Origin: Bryobacterales bacterium KBS 96
GTDB taxonomy: Bacteria > Acidobacteriota > Terriglobia > Bryobacterales > Bryobacteraceae
Assembly: GCA_000381625.1 (NCBI GenBank)
Contig: KB906767.1
Span: forward strand, 1,714,629-1,778,628
Reading direction: 5' to 3'
DNA length: 64,000 nucleotides
Made by a program: the position numbers and the translations under genes. Of the stretch, positions 44,928-53,520 are shown in pieces; position 1 is the stretch's first letter, and each line of letters opens with the position of its first letter. Under the pieces are notes generated by a model. It did no database searches, was not told where the DNA came from, and was given only the letters and a program-made list of their open reading frames with translations.

Positions 44928-45818
44928 TCATTTCTTTTCGCGACCACGCCGCATTTGCGCCAAAAAATCGGCGGCAACTCGCACAACGGGAACATGATCG
45001 ATATCGACGCGGCGATTCAATTGGCGCATCGTCGCTTCATCAAGAGAACCCGACAATTCATCGAGCGCCGCGCGCAGTCCCGGCGCCCGCCGCAATATAT
45101 CTTCGCGCACGACAAAGCAGGCTTGATACGGAGGAAACGCGCGCCGGTCGTCTTTGAGCACCGCGTACACATTCGAGGTAAGTAGCCCATCCGTCGAGTT
45201 CGCCGCGGCCATATCTATCTGATGCTGATTCAACGCCCGGTATAACAAGCCAAGATCCATTGTTTTCGGAAGGCCATTCCACCGAAGGCGATAAGTAGAG
45301 TTCAGCCGGCGCAGGCCATCCGGCCGCGTCAGAAACTCGTACCCCACACCGAGACGCCAGGATCGGGCAACCGCGGCCGAAAGCGTTTGAGCACTCAATT
45401 GTTTAGCGTCTTCCCTGCGAACGGCCATGGCGAACGTGTCGTCAAAACCCAGGGGCGGCATCCAAATCAAATGGAAGCGCTCTTTATAGAGCGAAGCCAC
45501 CTTGTCATACACCGCCTTGGAGTCCGATGCCGATGCAAGCGGCTCTTTCAGCACCGAACTCAGCGCCGTTCCCGTGTATTCGGGATAGAGGTCGATCTGG
45601 CCGTCCTTCAGCGCGAGGTGCGCCAGCAGGGTTCCTCCCAGAAAGAACCGGCGTTCGACATGAGTATGCAATCGCGCCTCGATCTGCTGTGCGGCAATTT
45701 CGCCAAGCACCTCCTGTTCGGTGAAGTTCTTCGAACCGACTACAATCGCGCCGGAACGTCCGCACGAAAGGCAAACCAGCGCCGCTATCGCCAGAACCGC
45801 CGCCGCGCTACTCTTCAT
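44928..45818 (-). CDS. betaine/ergothioneine-type ABC transporter substrate-binding protein
   Basis: 296 residues. A signal with a terminal Cys (IAALVCLSCG, probable lipoprotein) is followed by the OpuC/OsmF fold (VGSKNFTEQEVLGEIAAQQIEA...LGGTLLAHLALKDGQIDLYPEYTGTAL). ATG 45818 overlaps the permease stop (ATGA); the longer open frame upstream merely shadows the permease gene. Known relatives bind quaternary-ammonium compounds; the binding domain of the ergothioneine importer EgtU is of this class. As last gene of an operon beginning egtB-egtD, ergothioneine or hercynine is a good candidate ligand. Confidence 0.88.
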   Translation of the reverse strand: MKSSAAAVLAIAALVCLSCGRSGAIVVGSKNFTEQEVLGEIAAQQIEARLHTHVERRFFLGGTLLAHLALKDGQIDLYPEYTGTALSSVLKEPLASASDSKAVYDKVASLYKERFHLIWMPPLGFDDTFAMAVRREDAKQLSAQTLSAAVARSWRLGVGYEFLTRPDGLRRLNSTYRLRWNGLPKTMDLGLLYRALNQHQIDMAAANSTDGLLTSNVYAVLKDDRRAFPPYQACFVVREDILRRAPGLRAALDELSGSLDEATMRQLNRRVDIDHVPVVRVAADFLAQMRRGREKK

Positions 45819-46447
45819 CGCTCTACCCGGAGGCGACGCTCCAGCAGCGCCATTCCGCCGTCGGCCAGCAGCGCCAGCAAAGCCGCCGGAATGGCTCCGG
45901 CAAGAATCTGTAGTGTGTCCACGGACGCCAAACCGCGAAAGATGAGTACGCCAAGACCACCCGCGCCGATTGCGGCCGCGATTGTCGCCGTGCCGATGGT
46001 AGCTACGATCGCCGTCCGGATGCCGGCAAGAATGGTTGGCGCGGCTAACGGCAATTCTACATAACGCAATAGCTGCCGGTCCGTCATACCCATGGCAACG
46101 GCCGATTCCCGCACGGCCGGTTCCACGCTGAGAATGCCTGTGATGGTGTTTCGCAGAATCGGCAACAGAGCGTACAGGATGAGGCTCAAAATGGCGACGC
46201 GCGGGCCGATGCCTCCGATCAGCGGAATCGGTATTAAGAAACCGAACATGGCAAGGCTCGGAATGGTTTGCGTGATGTTGGCGAAACCAATCGAATAGCG
46301 GCGCACGGACGGGCTTCGTGTCCCCGCAATTCCGAGCGACACGCCCAGCACTGTCGCGCTCGCCGCCGCCACGAACACAATCCAGATGTGCTGTAGCGTC
46401 AGCGACGCAACGTCGCGCGCCAGCGTTTCGAGAACAAGCCGGTCCAT
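45815..46447 (-). CDS. betaine-type ABC transporter permease
   Basis: 210 residues, about five to six transmembrane helices. The ABC inner-membrane-component loop is clear (AVRESAVAMGMTDRQLLRYVELPLAAPTILAGIRTA), matching OpuBB/ProW-type permeases, as does NITQTIPSLAMFGFLIP. Its start overlaps the ATPase stop by one base (TGATG style) and its stop overlaps the binding protein start. Unlike EgtU, permease and binding domain are separate proteins. Confidence 0.92.
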   Translation of the reverse strand: MDRLVLETLARDVASLTLQHIWIVFVAAASATVLGVSLGIAGTRSPSVRRYSIGFANITQTIPSLAMFGFLIPIPLIGGIGPRVAILSLILYALLPILRNTITGILSVEPAVRESAVAMGMTDRQLLRYVELPLAAPTILAGIRTAIVATIGTATIAAAIGAGGLGVLIFRGLASVDTLQILAGAIPAALLALLADGGMALLERRLRVER

Positions 46448-47208
46448 CAGTTCGGCGCGCTCCGTCCCATCCGGACGCCCCGTCCCGGCAGAGTATCGAG
46501 GAAGGCTCGCGCAACGGGCGTGGAAGCGTCCCGGAATTCCTCCGGCGAAGCAATCAGCTCCAGTCGTCCTCCGTCGAGCACACCGATACGTGTGCCGAGC
46601 GCCATGGCTTCCGCTACATCGTGCGTCACGAAGACGGCAGGAGTCCGATACTGTTCTCGCAAACGAAGGAACTGCCGCTGCATATCCCGCCGCGTCACCG
46701 GGTCCAGAGCGCCGAACGGCTCGTCGAACAGCAGCAGAGATGGATTGCCGGCAAGAGCGCGCGCCACTCCAATGCGCTGCCGCTGGCCTCCGGACAATTC
46801 GCGCGGGTACCGGCCCTCGAATTCTTCCGGCGGAAGCGCCACTTGCTCCAGCAGTTCGCGGACGCGTTCCTCGGCCTTCTCCCGCGGCCAGCGTTGCAGC
46901 ATGGGAACAAGGGCCACGTTCTGAGCGATGGTCCAGTGCGGCAAAAGGCCGACCTCCTGAATCACATAGCCGATCCGGCGCCTCAACGCAATCGGATCGA
47001 GGCTTCGCAGATCGTTGTCTTCGAACAGAATCTCACCGGAGTCGTACTCGAGAAGACGATTCACCAAACGCAACGCCGTCGTCTTGCCGGAACCGCTGCG
47101 CCCGAGAAGCACAAGAGTCTCTCCCTCGTCGACCTCGAACGAGACATCCTCGAGAACGTTTCGGCCGCCGCGGCGGCAGACGACGTTGCGGAATGATAGG
47201 AAAGCCAC
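46447..47208 (-). CDS. betaine-type ABC transporter ATP-binding protein
   Basis: 253 residues. Walker A GRSGSGKTT, Q-loop YVIQEVGLLPHWTIAQNVALVP (the ProV/OpuA-type sequence), signature LSGGQRQRIGVARALA, Walker B LLLFDEPFGALDP and VTHDVAEA. It has no CBS domains, unlike many OpuBA/OpuCA proteins, so osmotic gating of the usual kind is not expected. The gene is 42 bp downstream of egtD on the same strand. Confidence 0.93.
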   Translation of the reverse strand: MAFLSFRNVVCRRGGRNVLEDVSFEVDEGETLVLLGRSGSGKTTALRLVNRLLEYDSGEILFEDNDLRSLDPIALRRRIGYVIQEVGLLPHWTIAQNVALVPMLQRWPREKAEERVRELLEQVALPPEEFEGRYPRELSGGQRQRIGVARALAGNPSLLLFDEPFGALDPVTRRDMQRQFLRLREQYRTPAVFVTHDVAEAMALGTRIGVLDGGRLELIASPEEFRDASTPVARAFLDTLPGRGVRMGRSAPN

Positions 47209-47250
47209 CTTGAGAAGGAGCTTATCAGCTCAACGTCTAGCCGGAGCGTC

Positions 47251-48201
47251 CTACGCCTGCCATAACGTTTCGGCGAACGGCCACTCCGAATCGCTCCACG
47301 AATCGAGAACTTTAAATCCGGAATCCTCGGCCAGCGCTTTGAGCTCTTCCATCGTGAACTTATGGGACGATTCCGTCCAGATCGATTCGCCCGCTCTGAA
47401 ATGCACCGTTAAGTCTAGCGCGCCCACGCGCGCATCTTGATCTTCCCGAGAGATAAGATGCATTTCGATGCGGCGTTCCACTCGATTCCAAACCGCTTCA
47501 TGAACAAAGCAGCGCAGGTCGAAATCCGCCTGGAGTTCCCTGTTCATCCTCGCCAGCAAATTCAGGTTGAAAGCCGCCGTGACATTCGTGGGATCGTCGT
47601 AGGCGGCCAGCATCCGGTCCACGTCTTTCACAAGATCCGCTCCGACCAGGAACAGATCGCCTGGCCGCAACCGTCCGCGGACTTCGCAAAGGAAGTCGTG
47701 CTGTTCCGATCGTTCCAGATTTCCGATAGTGCTGCCGAGGAACAAGAGCAGAAGCTGCGATTGGTCCGGCCGCCTGCGGTCGAGACATTCGAGACCTTGG
47801 AAATAATCGCCGTTTATGACTTCGACCGTCGCAAGTTTACCCAGTTCCCTACTACAAGCCGATAACGCCTCGCTCGAAACGTCGATCGGGTAATATTTCA
47901 ATCCGGGAATATGAATGGCGCCGAGAATGTGATTCGTCTTTTTACCCGAACCACTTCCCAATTCGGCAACAACGCACGGATATCGAAGGCGCGACGCGAC
48001 GCTCCCGGCGCAACGTGCCAGCAGCCGCTCGTCAGCTCGCGATAATTCGTACTCCGGGAGTAGCGTGATCGCCTCGAACAGCTTGCTGCCTAAGTCGTCA
48101 TAGAAATACTTCGGTGGCAGCTTCTTCTGGTTAGCAGCCGTAAGTCCCGCCCAAACATCGGCGGCGAATTCAGACACCGGTAGATCGAGAGTTGTCGCCA
48201 T
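47251..48201 (-). CDS. egtD: L-histidine N-alpha-methyltransferase
   Basis: 316 residues. Trimethylates histidine to hercynine, the first step of ergothioneine synthesis. The family signature is seen in PPKYFYDDLGSKLFEAITLLPEYELSRAD, the SAM site VAELGSGSGKKTNHIL, YYPIDVS and LLLFLGSTIGNLERSE, and the C-terminal FRAGESIWTESSHKFT. ATG 48201 gives the normal length; the frame is open further upstream only as a shadow of egtB. It lies 10 bp after egtB. Confidence 0.95.
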   Translation of the reverse strand: MATTLDLPVSEFAADVWAGLTAANQKKLPPKYFYDDLGSKLFEAITLLPEYELSRADERLLARCAGSVASRLRYPCVVAELGSGSGKKTNHILGAIHIPGLKYYPIDVSSEALSACSRELGKLATVEVINGDYFQGLECLDRRRPDQSQLLLLFLGSTIGNLERSEQHDFLCEVRGRLRPGDLFLVGADLVKDVDRMLAAYDDPTNVTAAFNLNLLARMNRELQADFDLRCFVHEAVWNRVERRIEMHLISREDQDARVGALDLTVHFRAGESIWTESSHKFTMEELKALAEDSGFKVLDSWSDSEWPFAETLWQA

Positions 48202-48211
48202 GGGAAATGAG

Positions 48212-49444
48212 TTAGCTTTCAACGCACCGGAACGCCCCATAGACATACGGGTATTCCGGACGGAACCAATTACGGAACGAACGCCGCAGCAGGCGCGCCG
48301 CAGTGCGCGGCGACCCTCCCTTGATGACATAGTGCTGGCCGTCAAAGAAATTCGCGGAGTAACCGGGGTAGGAGGGCGCCGCTTGAAAACCGTCGAACGG
48401 AGCAAATACGGTGCTGGTCCACTCCCACCCGTTTCCAACAAGCTGGTGAACACCGTAAGCGCTCTTGCCGCAAGGCGTTTCAGAGACAGACTCTGGGTCC
48501 CATCGCTTGAAATCGAAGTTGCCGGCATCGCCGGCGGGCGCGCTGTTTCCCCATGGATACAGCCGCCCATCGGCTCCGTAAGCGGCGCGCTGGAATTGTT
48601 GTTCCGTGGGAAGCGCTTTCCCGGCCCATGCCGCGTAGCTCGCGGCTTCCCGTTGCGTCACGTAGACGGGCCAGTCGAGCGGTAGCGGGATCTCTTCGAA
48701 CATGCCGCGGTAATAAAGTCTTCCCTCCCGCTCTGTCCAGAAGTGCGGCAGTGAAGCGCCGTCCCGAACAAAACGGAGATAATCGCCGTTGGTGATTTTG
48801 TACTTCTGAATCGAAAACGCCGGAACGTCCAGCACGTGTTCGTTATATTCGTTGTCCCATCCAAATGAGCCATCCCGCGGTTTGCCGAGGGTCACTTCCC
48901 CGGCCGGCACTTTGCGCCATGAATTTGCCGGAGTCGTTCTCGAAGGCAAGATAGCGTCATACCCAGCGGGGGCAATCTTCGCCTCGTGTCCGAAGTTATG
49001 CCACATGTAAGCGAGCGTCTCCAAATGCATCAGGCGGTGCTCCAGCGCCATGTACACGGAATCCACCGGGGCGTCGTCGAGCGCGTGATCGACGGCTCGG
49101 CGCGCCTGTCGAACGTAACTTGTCGTGCGTTCGAGCGAGGGCCAGTCCGACGGCAGGTCCGCCGGAAGATTCTCCGAGTCGGGATCTATGCCCGCTTGAA
49201 ACAACGCATCGAGGGCCGGCTCACTGGACTGCCGGCCGAGCCCTTCGCGGCAGATCTGGATGTAATCGAACGCATCCAAGTGGCCGATATAAAAAATTAC
49301 CCGGTGCCGTTCTGAAATCGGCCTCTCGTACAAGTACGAGGGCCGCAACACCGAGAAAAGAATCTCGCTTTGCCGGCGAGCTTCAGTTAACTCCGCCGCA
49401 AGTTGAGCACGCGTGGCTTCGAGGACAGCCATCGTCACCTCCAT
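48212..49444 (-). CDS. egtB: ergothioneine biosynthesis sulfoxide synthase EgtB
   Basis: 410 residues. A DinB-like N-terminal domain carries the iron ligands: H55 (IGHLDAFDY), H136 and H140 (HRLMHLE). The C-terminal formylglycine-generating-type domain holds VPAGEVTLGKP, FSIQKYKITNGDYLRFV, WAGKALPTEQQFQRAAYG, NGWEWTSTVFAPFDGF and the terminal FRPEYPYVYGAFR. It oxidatively joins hercynine to cysteine or gamma-glutamylcysteine. There are no egtA or egtC genes here, which fits the cysteine-using class known from Chloracidobacterium. It is first gene of the five-gene operon; starts at 49444 or 49432. Confidence 0.95.
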   Translation of the reverse strand: MEVTMAVLEATRAQLAAELTEARRQSEILFSVLRPSYLYERPISERHRVIFYIGHLDAFDYIQICREGLGRQSSEPALDALFQAGIDPDSENLPADLPSDWPSLERTTSYVRQARRAVDHALDDAPVDSVYMALEHRLMHLETLAYMWHNFGHEAKIAPAGYDAILPSRTTPANSWRKVPAGEVTLGKPRDGSFGWDNEYNEHVLDVPAFSIQKYKITNGDYLRFVRDGASLPHFWTEREGRLYYRGMFEEIPLPLDWPVYVTQREAASYAAWAGKALPTEQQFQRAAYGADGRLYPWGNSAPAGDAGNFDFKRWDPESVSETPCGKSAYGVHQLVGNGWEWTSTVFAPFDGFQAAPSYPGYSANFFDGQHYVIKGGSPRTAARLLRRSFRNWFRPEYPYVYGAFRCVES

Positions 49445-49475
49445 TAATGGAATACGAGTAATTCAGCAGCTGGTT

Positions 49476-49523
49476 ACGGCACAAGCTATGAGATGCAACG
49501 GGGCGCAATTTTGTGCCGTTTTT
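49476..49523 (+). terminator. terminator-like hairpin upstream of glgP
   Basis: A 9-bp perfect stem ACGGCACAA/TTGTGCCGT (49476-49484 with 49511-49519) with a 26-nt loop is followed by TTTT. It stands in the 140-bp gap between divergent egtB and glgP, reading toward glgP. It could be an attenuator in the glgP leader or part of the egtB leader; there is no plus-strand gene upstream for it to terminate. Confidence 0.4.
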
Positions 49524-49584
49524 GGTTTCGATCGGCCTTCACACTGCTTTGGTATCGTACAGGGAGACAAGCCAATAAGCTTTC

Positions 49585-52140
49585 ATGTCGTATTCTGTTC
49601 AGCCCCTTAGAGAATTTATGGTGCGCCCCGCTCTGCCCGCTCCGCTTGGACGGTTAACGGAACTTGCGTACAACCTGATTTGGAGTTGGGACCATTCCAT
49701 CCGTTCTATTTTTCGCCGGCTTGACCCGGCGCTCTGGAAAGAATCGAACCATAACCCCATTTTGTTCTTAGGACGGGTTTCGCAGGAGACACTGAATAAA
49801 GCCGCCAACGACCCGCGGTACCTGTCACAATACCGGCGGGCATGCGAACAGCATGACAACTATCTGCGCTGCAACGAGCGCAGGCCAGGATCGCCACTCG
49901 TTGCCTATTTTTCAATGGAATATGGGCTTTTGGATTGCATGCCCATCTATTCGGGAGGCCTCGGCGTACTTTCCGGGGACCACCTGAAGGCGGCAAGCGA
50001 TTCCGACATTCCACTGGTTGGAGTGGGCCTGCTCTATCAGAAAGGTTATCTGAAGCAGGCGCTGAATCCCGATGGCTGGCAGCAGGAGTGGAATCCCGTT
50101 AACGATTTCCATACTCTGCCAGTGCGGCCCGTTGTCAACGAAAAGGGCGACGAAGTCCTGGTCAGTGTTCCGCTCCCGAATGGCGAAGCATGGATCAAAG
50201 TCTGGAACATCGAAGTGGGCCGGGTACGGCTCTTCCTACTGGACAGCAACGTTTCGCAAAATCAATCCGTCGAATATCGAGAGATCACCGACCAACTTTA
50301 TGGCGGCGATTTTTATAAGCGTATCCGGCAGGAAATCGTTCTGGGCATCGGCGGCTTGCGCGCGCTGAAGAAACTGGGCATTCAGCCGACTGTCTACCAT
50401 ATGAACGAGGGGCATTCGGCATTCCTTGCGATCGAACGGATTCGCGTCCTCATGGAAGAGCACCGCCTCACGTTTGAAGAGGCGCTGGAGGCAACCAGGC
50501 TCAGCAATGTCTTCACGACTCACACTTGCGTCCCCGCGGGAATCGACCTGTTCGACAACGGGTTAATCTACGAGTACTTTTCAAATTATTGCCAGCAGGC
50601 CGGCTTCCCGTTCGAGAAATTGCTCGAATTGGGACGCAAAAACATGCAGGATCCGACCGAGCGCTTTTCAATGGCCGTGCTCGCCTTGAAGGCATCGGCA
50701 TTCCGGAACGCCGTTAGCGTCCTGCACCGCTGGGTTTCCCAGGAAATGTTTCAGGACTTATGGCCGAAGCTCCCTACCCTGGAGGTTCCGATTACCTCTG
50801 TCACGAATGGCGTCCACGCGCCGACATGGGTGAACGGAGACTTGGCCGGTCTCTACGACCAATATTTGCAGCCCGACTGGCGCGAACGCCTGGAAGACAC
50901 GAAAATGTGGGAGCTCGCGCACGAGATCCCGAACCAGGAACTATGGGAAGTGCATCGTAAGCGCAAGCGCAGGCTGGTTGCATTTGTACGGGAACGAAGC
51001 ACTGGTTCGGCGGCGCAACGTCAGGGATCACCGGCCGAAATTCGCCGCCTGTCGGAAGTGCTCGATCCGGATGTGTTCACAATCGGTTTTGCCCGCCGTT
51101 TCGCTACATATAAGCGCGCGACATTGTTATTTCGCGACCTGGACCGCCTTAAAAAGATTCTTAACAACCCGTTAATGCCTGTCCAGGTGGTGATCGCCGG
51201 GAAAGCCCACCCGAAAGATCATCCAGGTAAGGCGCTAATCCGTGAAATCGCGAATATGTCGCGCGATCCGGAGATCTTCAAGCGATTGATTTTCGTCGAA
51301 GACTATGGGATCCAGGTGGCTCGGGAGTTGGTGCAGGGAGTTGACCTATGGCTGAACAATCCCCGGCGGGGAGAAGAAGCCTGTGGCACCAGCGGCATGA
51401 AAGCGGCAATGAACGGAGTGCTGAACCTTAGCGTCCTCGACGGCTGGTTCGACGAGGCGTATGAATACTCCGGCGGTTGGGCGATCGGTAGCCGGGAGCC
51501 GTACGCGGAAGATCAGGACGGCATGCATGCGAGCGATATCTATTCGAAGCTCGAAAACGAAATAGTTCCGCTCTATTACGAGGATCGCGAACAGGGCGTT
51601 CCGGTCGAATGGGTGGGCCGCATGAAGCAGAGTCTGGCCGCTATTACGCCCCGATTTAGTTGCGGGCGCATGGTCGCCGAGTACATGTACGAGCTATACG
51701 AGCCCGCCCACAAACTTTGGGAGCGAGTCTCACGCGACGATTTCCGGGAAACACGCCGCAAAAGCCAGTGGGAGGCCAAGCTGTCCGGCGCTTGGAGCCA
51801 CGTTCGCTTCGTTGGATTCGGCGATGGTCCCGCCGAACAAGTGCTCAGCGGTTCACCCGTACCGCTGAGAACCGAAGTCGATCTTGCGGGATTGCAGCCG
51901 TCCGATGTTCGTGTGGAAGCGGTCGTCGGGCGGATCGGCTCGAATGGTCAGTTGCGGGATATCGAGACACTGCCTCTTTCGGCCGTTGGGCAAAACGGTG
52001 ATGCATTTGTATTCGCAAATGAGTATGTCGTGCAGCAAACGGGGCTGGTTGGTTACTCTCTAAGGATTAGTCCGAACCATTTTGACAATCCGCTGACGCG
52101 CCCTTGTAATGCCCTGCTAAAGTGGGGCTCCGACTCATAA
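49585..52140 (+). CDS. glgP: alpha-glucan phosphorylase
   Basis: 851 residues. An N-terminal DUF3417 domain (about 1-115, PLGRLTELAYNLIWSWDHSIRSIFRRLDP) precedes a glycosyltransferase-35 phosphorylase core of the maltodextrin-phosphorylase type (TIGR02094 group). ACEQ...VAYFSMEYGL, YHMNEGHSAFLAIERI and VTNGVHAPTWV are seen, and the PLP-lysine segment is GTSGMKAAMNGVLNLS. It releases glucose 1-phosphate from glycogen or maltodextrin. It is a single gene; no glgA/B/C is adjacent. Confidence 0.95.
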   Translation: MSYSVQPLREFMVRPALPAPLGRLTELAYNLIWSWDHSIRSIFRRLDPALWKESNHNPILFLGRVSQETLNKAANDPRYLSQYRRACEQHDNYLRCNERRPGSPLVAYFSMEYGLLDCMPIYSGGLGVLSGDHLKAASDSDIPLVGVGLLYQKGYLKQALNPDGWQQEWNPVNDFHTLPVRPVVNEKGDEVLVSVPLPNGEAWIKVWNIEVGRVRLFLLDSNVSQNQSVEYREITDQLYGGDFYKRIRQEIVLGIGGLRALKKLGIQPTVYHMNEGHSAFLAIERIRVLMEEHRLTFEEALEATRLSNVFTTHTCVPAGIDLFDNGLIYEYFSNYCQQAGFPFEKLLELGRKNMQDPTERFSMAVLALKASAFRNAVSVLHRWVSQEMFQDLWPKLPTLEVPITSVTNGVHAPTWVNGDLAGLYDQYLQPDWRERLEDTKMWELAHEIPNQELWEVHRKRKRRLVAFVRERSTGSAAQRQGSPAEIRRLSEVLDPDVFTIGFARRFATYKRATLLFRDLDRLKKILNNPLMPVQVVIAGKAHPKDHPGKALIREIANMSRDPEIFKRLIFVEDYGIQVARELVQGVDLWLNNPRRGEEACGTSGMKAAMNGVLNLSVLDGWFDEAYEYSGGWAIGSREPYAEDQDGMHASDIYSKLENEIVPLYYEDREQGVPVEWVGRMKQSLAAITPRFSCGRMVAEYMYELYEPAHKLWERVSRDDFRETRRKSQWEAKLSGAWSHVRFVGFGDGPAEQVLSGSPVPLRTEVDLAGLQPSDVRVEAVVGRIGSNGQLRDIETLPLSAVGQNGDAFVFANEYVVQQTGLVGYSLRISPNHFDNPLTRPCNALLKWGSDS

Positions 52141-52607
52141 GATCTTTCCGTTATCCGGCGCCGGTGCCGCACAGCGCCCTCGACTCCGCGTGCAGATGAT
52201 AAGAATCGTGGTAGGAGCGCCGGATCAGGGGCGTGTCCAGGCACATGAGGTTACAAATGAGTGACTTTCAAGCAAATTCTGTCGAGGCTTGTAATACAAG
52301 CTCTAGTACTTATGGCGTGTTTCGAGGCCCGCGTAAAACACCCTGAGCTCGTGGAATTTAGTGGCGCGGCTTTGAAAACCGTGGTACATAGTTACTAGGT
52401 GCAGGCGGGAATCTGCAACCGGTTTCCTTCCCAATAACGGTTCCCCCCGAATCTCAGTTCGAGAGTTCCAGTTCCTGATCAATGTGAAGCGTTCTGCTCA
52501 GACTGGAATGGCGCCTATTCAGTCGGTGGCCGGTACTCTCACCCTAGCTTTACCTAAGTCCGCGCAAAAAACGAAAGCGGCGTTGTAAAAGGAGTCGATC
52601 AACGACA
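52141..52607. other. 467-bp intergenic region, mostly unexplained
   Basis: I see no confident gene. On the minus strand an ATG-started frame encodes a 31-residue peptide rich in His and Tyr (TPLIRRSYHDSYHLHAES) that ends in TAA about 10 bp after the glgP stop, without a ribosome-binding site. On the plus strand there is a short perfect palindrome CTTGTAATACAAG (about 52290) and several possible stems at 52410-52520. AAAAGGAG lies 15-20 nt before the next ATG. A structured leader or small RNA is possible. Confidence 0.3.
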
Positions 52608-53099
52608 ATGGACGGAGATCGCAAATACAGGCAGAATGGCTACATGGATTCCGACCGGGGACAGTCGGGTTCCTTCAGGTCAGATCGGTCCGAGCCCCTG
52701 CGGCCACACGGCCCAAAGCTGCCTCTTGATGTCACGGGCCCCAAGCTCCCGAGGCTTGTGCAGAATGTGGTTGCTTCGCGTTGTTTCAATTGCGCGACCG
52801 CACTTCCACAGGGCGCCGATTTCGTGGGCAATTGCCCCAAGTGTGGGGTGGCTTTGCATTGCTGCAAGCAGTGCTCTCATTTTGAGCCGTCTACCCGGTT
52901 TCAATGCCTGAAACCCATACCCGCCCGGATCGCTGTCAAGGATCAGGCGAACCAGTGTGAATGTTTTTCGCCGCGAGTCACCGTGGCGCGAGATGTTTTA
53001 CCCTCCTCCCCTTTGAAACTGGGCGATGCGAAGCCGGATGTTGCCCCGAGAAACGCCACTGACGCGCGCGCCGCGTTTGATAACCTGTTCAAGAAGTAA
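52608..53099 (+). CDS. hypothetical cysteine-rich (zinc-ribbon) protein
   Basis: 163 residues. The N-terminal 55 residues are disordered and basic. The core has nine or so cysteines in zinc-ribbon-like spacing (CFNCATALP...CPKCGVALHCCKQC...CECFSP), and the tail ends in an amphipathic AAFDNLFKK. No named family comes to mind; the CxxC pairs suggest one or two structural zinc sites. Neighbours (glgP upstream, rph operon downstream) do not suggest a role. Confidence 0.75.
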   Translation: MDGDRKYRQNGYMDSDRGQSGSFRSDRSEPLRPHGPKLPLDVTGPKLPRLVQNVVASRCFNCATALPQGADFVGNCPKCGVALHCCKQCSHFEPSTRFQCLKPIPARIAVKDQANQCECFSPRVTVARDVLPSSPLKLGDAKPDVAPRNATDARAAFDNLFKK

Positions 53100-53372
53100 G
53101 CGCAGCGGGAGCGTATCTCTCACCGGCAAACTCTGAATTTTGGCCGGCGGCGTCAACGCGCCGTTTCACCTAAATCCCACGGAACGTATGAGCGGTAGCC
53201 CGTTGGATCGCGTTCAATAGGACGCCCGAGTTGCGCTCCTGCTATCCATGTAAGTGGGAGATTTACACGGTTGCGGGATACTCCGCTAGGCACGTCCACA
53301 CAGGCGGCCAGAGCGGAAGATTGCGATTCAAACCGTCGCGGCGCGTCTTGAGCGTGGCGGAAAAGAAACAAA

Positions 53373-53519
53373 ATGGGTGCAAAGAGAATTTCGAAAAAGA
53401 GAAGCCAGCAGAAACTGGCGGAAGCGCGGCGGCAGGGCGCTATTCCTTGTCTTGTGATCGCGGGAATCGTCCTGCTGGTGTTTGCCTTCTTCTTCTTTTT
53501 CGCGTTGAGGTCTATGTAA
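53373..53519 (+). CDS. 48-residue single-pass membrane protein upstream of rph
   Basis: [20 protein letters not shown], a strongly basic cytoplasmic segment, is followed by [27 protein letters not shown], one transmembrane helix. GGAAAAG lies 7-12 nt before the ATG, and the TAA stop is only one base before the rph ATG, so the gene is almost surely translated with rph. No family known to me. Third-position GC use resembles the neighbouring genes. The 270 bp before it contain no other gene. Confidence 0.7.
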   Translation: MGAKRISKKRSQQKLAEARRQGAIPCLVIAGIVLLVFAFFFFFALRSM

Positions 53520-53520
53520 A

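Noticed and set aside
45819-46553. N-terminal extension of the binding-protein frame (541 residues in total)
   Set aside because: This part is antisense-like shadow of the permease gene in the same strand but another frame; the real start at 45818 has a signal peptide and a 4-bp overlap with the permease.
48202-48570. Upstream extension of the egtD frame
   Set aside because: It overlaps egtB throughout; the EgtD family begins at the ATG at 48201 and the length then fits.
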